DNA of 64,000 nucleotides from Tipula vernalis (Eukaryota; Arthropoda; Insecta; Diptera; Tipulidae), in NCBI GenBank assembly GCA_958295665.1, contig OY282560.1, positions 56,234,333 through 56,298,332 of the forward strand. Reading direction: 5' to 3'. Positions 59,306 to 64,000 of the stretch are shown here, piece by piece. Numbering within the stretch: the stretch's first letter is position 1; each line of letters starts with the position of its first letter. The position numbers were made by a program, and so were the translations under genes. The notes under the pieces were generated by a model. It was not told where the DNA came from. It made no database searches and saw only the letters and a list, made by a program, of their open reading frames with translations.

Positions 59306-61313
59306 CTAGTCATCCATAGGTGTCGCCAGTGTAAAATCCAAATGCTCGTCTTCGGTTAAAAAACGAATTTCACTAAACTCTTCGTTTGCCGATTTACAAT
59401 GATATTTTCTCTTCATTTCGGCTGGCGTCGCAACTCGGGTACGCTCTCGATATATGTACAGTCCGACAACGGTGACAATCATTGTGATGCCCAATAATAT
59501 TCCAGTAAGGATGAACCATTTTGCAACACCAGTTTTTTCTGCTATCACTTTGGCAAAATGTTCTAAATTTAATTGAAGCAAATTAGCATTTTCATATTTA
59601 TAATTAATACTTGATCTTACACGTACCATTTTTGGGATCAAATTTCTCTGGTAGTACTTCAACAATCGATGCATCGTTCATTAAATGCGGTGTAGACTCA
59701 AATTCTGAAATATCGCTTCCTTTTGTTGTCTTCCGAATTATGATTTTTGGTTTTACAGTTGTTGGTCGCCATGGTCTCATTGTAATTGTAGTTGTTAGAC
59801 CAGGAGAAGGTCTCATTGTAGTTGTTGCTCGCCATGATCTTATTGTAGTTGTAGTTGTTGGAAGAGGCCTAGGTCCCATTGTTGTTGTAGGTAATCTTGT
59901 GCTCCTAGGTGTGCTGGTGGTGGTGTTCCATTTTATTATTTCAGTGGTTGTATTATTTACAAATAAACGTGAAATATGTTCTATCATATCAGTTGTATAA
60001 TCATCCAGCGTGGTTGTTTCTCCAAAAATACAAAACTGTTCATAATCCGGGCAACACGTATCCCTATCCAAACAGCCATTAGTACATTCGCAAATTAATA
60101 ATTTTTTTGATGAGATTTGTGAAACTAAACCAATTGTATCACAACGATTTTGGCACGTTTGTACTTCATTTATGCCACCCTCTTCATCTTCCGGTTTATC
60201 CGTAACGACCGCTTTATCTGCTTCACAATCTGCCCCATTCAATATTTCAACATCATCAATTGCCAAATCGGTTCGTTGGCCTCGCATTAATTCACCTTGA
60301 ATTACAATTTGAAAATCATCGCCTAGTTTTGGCAGGCGGACCAATGCTTCGATCCAAGCGTTTGATGAGCGGTTTGCAATTTCAAGTAGAGCTGATTTCC
60401 TAATAATACTATAGAAATGTAGCCGAATTGATTTAAAACAAAATATTTTTTTTCTAATTGGACAGTTACCTTAAAGACGAAAAGAAATTAGCATCCGTTT
60501 GTTTTGCCGTTTTAACGAATATTCGTATCGTGCCTGTAACCACACCGTACATATGATAATAAAATTTGAAGCACGAATTATTACTAACGTCTGCATCGTA
60601 CATCGGTGAGAAAAAATACACTGATTTCGCATGCCGTGGCGAGTCACCTTCGAGCAGCATAAAAAATCCTTCGTATTTTGTCATTTTTGTGTGATCGTGT
60701 TGCGGCCCAATACCATGCCGTCCCATATTCGTATTCAACCAATCTTTTTCATTCAGCAGATAATTACTCCAGCCACACATTTTTCGCCCCTCAAAATCAC
60801 AAAACAGTGGCGATGTAATATTCGTTTCACGACAACTACCAATTTTTCGATCCCATTGAATACCATCACAAAATGCTTGATCATTCCCGACCAATTCATA
60901 ACGGCTGCTGCATATTAATTTAAGGCCAACACCACGTTTTAAATATAGTAAAATTGCGTTGGGTGGCGATGCTATTTCAGCACAACCCGGTGCCACACAA
61001 TTTGGCAATTCACCTTCCCATCGGCCATTTGTGCAACTTGTTGTCATCGTACCGATTAATGTGTATTCGGAATTGCATAGAAATCTGGCAAATCGCCCGT
61101 TCGACCGAATGCGAACCATCCCGTTTGTTAGCGTTGGTGTATTACATGGACGAGCGCGCAATTTACCTTGAGTTGAAGAGAAATATCGAAAATTTTTGTA
61201 TACCATCTTGTTGCACACTATTTACACTATTTTCAAAAACACCTACCAGGAGCTGCAATTACATTGGTGAATATTACTCCTTGCAGTATCACTAGCACTA
61301 TTAACAATTTCAT
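59306..61313 (-). CDS. Sushi-MAM-somatomedin B single-pass membrane protein, four exons
   Basis: Exons 61313-61247, 61166-60470, 60399-59627, 59562-59306; introns of 80, 70 and 64 nt, all GT...AG. The joined length is 1,794 nt, an exact 597 codons plus stop. The chosen ATG starts MKLLIVLVILQGVIFTNVIA, a clear signal peptide; the longer first-exon reading through the intron lacks one. Domains: sushi 1 (about 30-79) and sushi 2 (84-134), each with four Cys and a Trp; MAM (about 144-313, starting FCDFEGRKMCGW and ending LAIDDVEIL); somatomedin B (337-378) with all eight Cys (CQNRC, CEC, CCPDYEQFC); a Thr/Pro-rich, probably O-glycosylated stalk (about 400-490); transmembrane helix 528-550 (WFILTGILLGITMIVTVVGL); a 47-residue cytoplasmic tail beginning RERTR. 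Likely a cell-surface adhesion or matrix-binding protein (inference from domains). It is the only intact host gene here. I do not assign a symbol. Confidence 0.93.
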
Positions 61314-63362
61314 TGCACTAACGTAAATGTTAAAAATCACTTTATTCCAAAATATATCTGATCTCGAATTTGTCAACGCTTCTTGTGTGAATTTACAAAA
61401 CAATTGAACTTCATTCCGTTTATGAAACTCTCAGTATATCAATTGAAACCTCGATGCTTGATAAGAAATGTGTACCGCATTGGTCAGTAGTTTATTGTTT
61501 TAGTTGTTTTTTTTTCTTTTTGTGTCTTAGTGGTGGTAGTAGTTTGAATTTTTTTTAATGTATGCGGCACGCTTGATAAGGAGACCACTATTAAGATTTA
61601 TAAATTGTCAAGGCCATGCTATTTCAGTATTTTATGAAATCTGCGAGAATATTATTTCCCTATTGCTTATCTATTCCATATCCAATATACACAGATTTGT
61701 TCCTATTAAGAGATTAGGTCTAGAAGTATTTCCGCTTTGGATAAAATTTTGAATTCATTTATGTATGCGATTACGTGTGAAACCCAAAAAAAAAAAAACA
61801 ATTGGTCACCCTCTTCTACCAGATTAGTAAACATCTGGACGTCTTTATGTAAATAATGTGAAATCTGGTCTACTTTTATTAGAATTTCCCTTTGTGATAA
61901 GAAATAGTTTTGTTAATAATTTTGAGGTCTTATACGAACATAATGCAGCATAAAAAAAAAACATTTTATTATGAATGAATCAGCAGAAGACATCCTGTTT
62001 GGAAGTTTTGTGGTTTCAACAAGTGTGCGCGCACGCTACTGCGCACTGTACCGAAATATTTTATGATAAGAATTTTGGTTTTGTTTTATCCAATTTAAAA
62101 TTATTATTGTTTTGTTGTCGCGATGCGATCTCTTTATTATGTTTATATGGTTCGCGCGCACGCGCGTTTTGACCTTGAACTATAAGAAATTTTATCAAAA
62201 TTCGCGAAATTTCTGATGAGTTTGTGAAATTTTTTGGAGGTCTGTTTTTTTTTTTTTTTTTTTGTGTTATCAAGTTTTTTATCAGGGCGCATTTTCTATG
62301 TTCGTTGCACAAAGGACTTTTTTATTATTATTCACGAAAATCTGAATTGTATAGTGCGTGAAGTGGAGCTATTATCATCGATACGGTACTCACATTTGCA
62401 TTCATCGATATAGTGCTCCTCGTTCCTTATTCTAGGCTTAAGTGTAGCTTTTCCAATCAGATCACAGAGATGGGTTAATAAGGATATCGTCTAGCTATTT
62501 GGGAATCACGGTGACTTTTATCATCCTAGATTCCCTTTGGAAAAGATTTAGGCTAACAGAGAATGGAAGAGAGTCTGATGGCCTTCTGTATCACCACATT
62601 CTGCCGCTTCTACTGATCGGAAATGCAGCAACACCAAAACTCAATTTAAAACAATTATGCCCAACCTGAAACACTATTTTGCATTCATGGGACCAGCTTT
62701 GAGGTCATAAGCAAAAATTTAATTTTATATATTAAAAACTTAGTAGTCACAAATTTTTTACTTCTTTAAGATGTCTCGCGATTCGTCTCACCTGTTAAAC
62801 AAATTTCATGTATTAGCTCTAAGCAAAAAATGCAAAGGTGTTCAAAGGCATCTCAGTTAAAAAATGAAATAACTTTCATGAAGCCAAACTATTTTCCGAC
62901 CGAGTCGCTGCCTTAGAGTAAGAAAGTAGTTCAACCGTATAAATAACCGAGCAAACGGTGCAGTGGTTTAAATTATGGCGTTTGGATCGGGAGGTACCGA
63001 CGTGATGACGATGAACACAACTATGACCCCCTGTTGAGAGTGCAGAATCCATGGGCCGACCCACCTTTCATGTTAGCACTATAGGTTGGCATGAAGCAAT
63101 GCAATATGCAGGTGGTTTATACAAAGCGGATCTATAGCCGTACGTCCTCGATTTGGCTACTACTGCGTAAAGTAGGACGGTAAGATTAACTGCGAAAGAG
63201 TTGGGAGTGCCTTGAGCCTCAGAAAAAGATTGCATAGATTTAATTTTGTGGATACTATTTTCACCACTATTCTTTCCTATTCTTACTCTCATCGCTTCTT
63301 TTGTGGAACTTTTATTTATGTTTTGTTTCACCTAAAAGTTAAAGTTGTTATTAATCAATTAA
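61314..63362. other. Upstream intergenic region of the membrane-protein gene
   Basis: No gene supported. A CG-dinucleotide-rich alternating purine/pyrimidine patch (CGCGCGCACGCGCG) at about 62153-62167 and poly-T at about 62245-62263 stand out. The frames at 61558 (+), 61975 (+), 62876 (-) and 63068 (-) show no known domains. The last two could be remnants downstream of the helicase element. Confidence 0.5.
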
Positions 63363-64000
63363 TCAATCAATATCAATGTAATATCTGAATTCTCTTTGAT
63401 ATGATGGAAGTTTTCGCAAACGTTCCATTTCTTCCAATGCTGATAGGTTGCAGAACCTCTTGTCTTGAACTTTTGAAACGTCAAGATCTTCCAATCTGAT
63501 ATTTTCGAGCGATCTTACTCAGCTCAGCGCGACGTATGCTTGTCCTTTGGCAAATACTTTTGATCCCAAGTTGATGACTGCTCGATCGACCGTTGAACCT
63601 TGCATTTTGTAAACTGTTATTGCCCAACAGAGTATAAGCGGAAGCATTCGTCTTTCTGCTGCACGTGCCGATAATTTTGCTGGAAATTCGACAGTTCTTG
63701 GCTTGATGATGTGCTCGCCGATCTCAGCGAAATTTATTTTGACATTTGGCAAATCTTCTGCATATATTTGCGCTCGACGATATAAAGGCCAAATAATTTC
63801 GACAATTCCACCCATCGCACCATTAACGAGTCCTTTATTGCTTGTATCGACGTTGTATCGGAGCATCACCTCGGCACTGACAAAATGCGTCAATGTCTTA
63901 GGAAGCCCACCGGTCTTGTTGATATCTTCTGGAATGAGTTTCTCTATGCCGGTGCTCCTTATACTTTTTATAGCGTCCGATATTCGGTCAGCTGCTCGAA
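63363..64000 (-). pseudogene. PIF1-like / Helitron-type helicase, C-terminal part, one in-frame stop
   Basis: The frame enters from the right window edge (IRSTGIEKLIPEDINKTGGLPK), continues THFVSAEVMLRYN and LVNGAMGGIVEIIW, then MLPLILCWAITVYKMQGSTVDRAVIN and FAKGQAYVALS. A TGA follows where the family has Arg (VALSRVRSL), and the same frame then continues VRSLENIRLEDLDVS...LEEMERLRKLPSYQREF to a stop at 63363-63365. KMQGST is superfamily 1 helicase motif V/VI-region sequence, and GQAYVALSR is the PIF1/Helitron signature. A single C-to-T change in CGA explains the stop, so the decay is recent or the call is a sequencing error. Such genes are usually carried by Helitron/Helentron-type elements; a host PIF1 gene is less likely, because host forms have different residues around the KxQG block. 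Confidence 0.8.

Noticed and set aside
59611..60000. 129-aa plus-strand ORF with Val/Gly-rich product
   Set aside because: Antisense shadow of the threonine-rich stalk of the minus-strand membrane protein.
60631..61295. Plus-strand ORFs over the sushi/MAM exons
   Set aside because: Antisense shadows; the minus strand has conserved domains and spliced frame continuity.
62150..62170. CpG-rich promoter
   Set aside because: Only a short alternating CG/CA tract without initiator or TATA context, and over 800 bp from the gene start.
63363..64000. Host PIF1 helicase gene
   Set aside because: Residues around KMQGST and GQAYVALS match transposon-carried helicases better as I recall them, and other Helitron-type pieces lie in the window; not fully excluded.

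Overview
The window looks like AT-rich euchromatin/heterochromatin-border DNA of an insect, most likely a higher fly (inference). Reasons: very low GC, short 64-80 nt introns with GT/AG ends in the one intact gene, (GTCT)n-bearing mini-me/DINE-like repeats, and a mixture of BEL/Pao, LOA/I-like, Tc1-like, Helitron-like and Tnp2-like elements. Almost everything is repetitive. I recognise only one host gene that appears intact. No tRNA, rRNA, CRISPR or prokaryotic gene structure was seen.

Layout. 1-1079: decayed Helitron Rep/helicase (+). 2.5-3.75 kb: unassigned ORF (+) and a Tnp2-like transposase fragment (-) carrying a 22-nt poly-C run. 3.93-5.49 kb: a repeat with two ~480-bp terminal direct repeats and central tandem repeats. 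5.98-12.23 kb: a 6.2-kb non-coding insertion bounded by a 24-bp direct repeat. Its right third recurs at 29.66-31.7 kb, and the two copies differ by a 249-bp MITE and a 37-bp hairpin insertion. 13.4 kb: weak gypsy-like RT remnant. 16.28-16.57 kb: MITE. 17.07-24.31 kb: ~42 copies of a 173-bp satellite with a ~2,060-bp higher-order duplication. 25.3-28.1 kb: Tnp2-like transposase fused at its 5' side to a Helitron-like Rep N-terminal region (-). 31.84-32.6 kb: a 756-bp retroposon with 14-bp target duplication. 33.0-42.5 kb: three BEL/Pao remnants, two on + in tandem and one on -, the last split by a 2,246-bp insertion at a TA site.

43.04-45.72 kb: ~175-bp satellite with a 5-unit (873-bp) higher-order repeat. 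47.93-51.22 kb: ~160-170-bp satellite whose (TA)n segment varies. 51.22-54.2 kb: ~109-bp satellite in both orientations around a Tc1-like remnant. 54.24-57.23 kb: LOA/I-like non-LTR retrotransposon ending in a (CCTAA)4 tail. 59.3-61.3 kb: a four-exon gene (-) for a 597-residue single-pass membrane protein (signal peptide, two sushi domains, MAM, somatomedin B, threonine-rich stalk, transmembrane helix, short cytoplasmic tail). 63.36-64.0 kb: C-terminal part of a PIF1-like/Helitron helicase (-) with one in-frame stop, running off the window.

How it fits together: the region records repeated insertion, nesting and satellite expansion. The MAM/sushi/SMB gene is the only part likely to work for the host. 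I found no convincing undescribed functional system. The most unusual objects are the large non-coding retroposon-like element with its long target duplication, the satellite higher-order structure, and several datable nested insertions.
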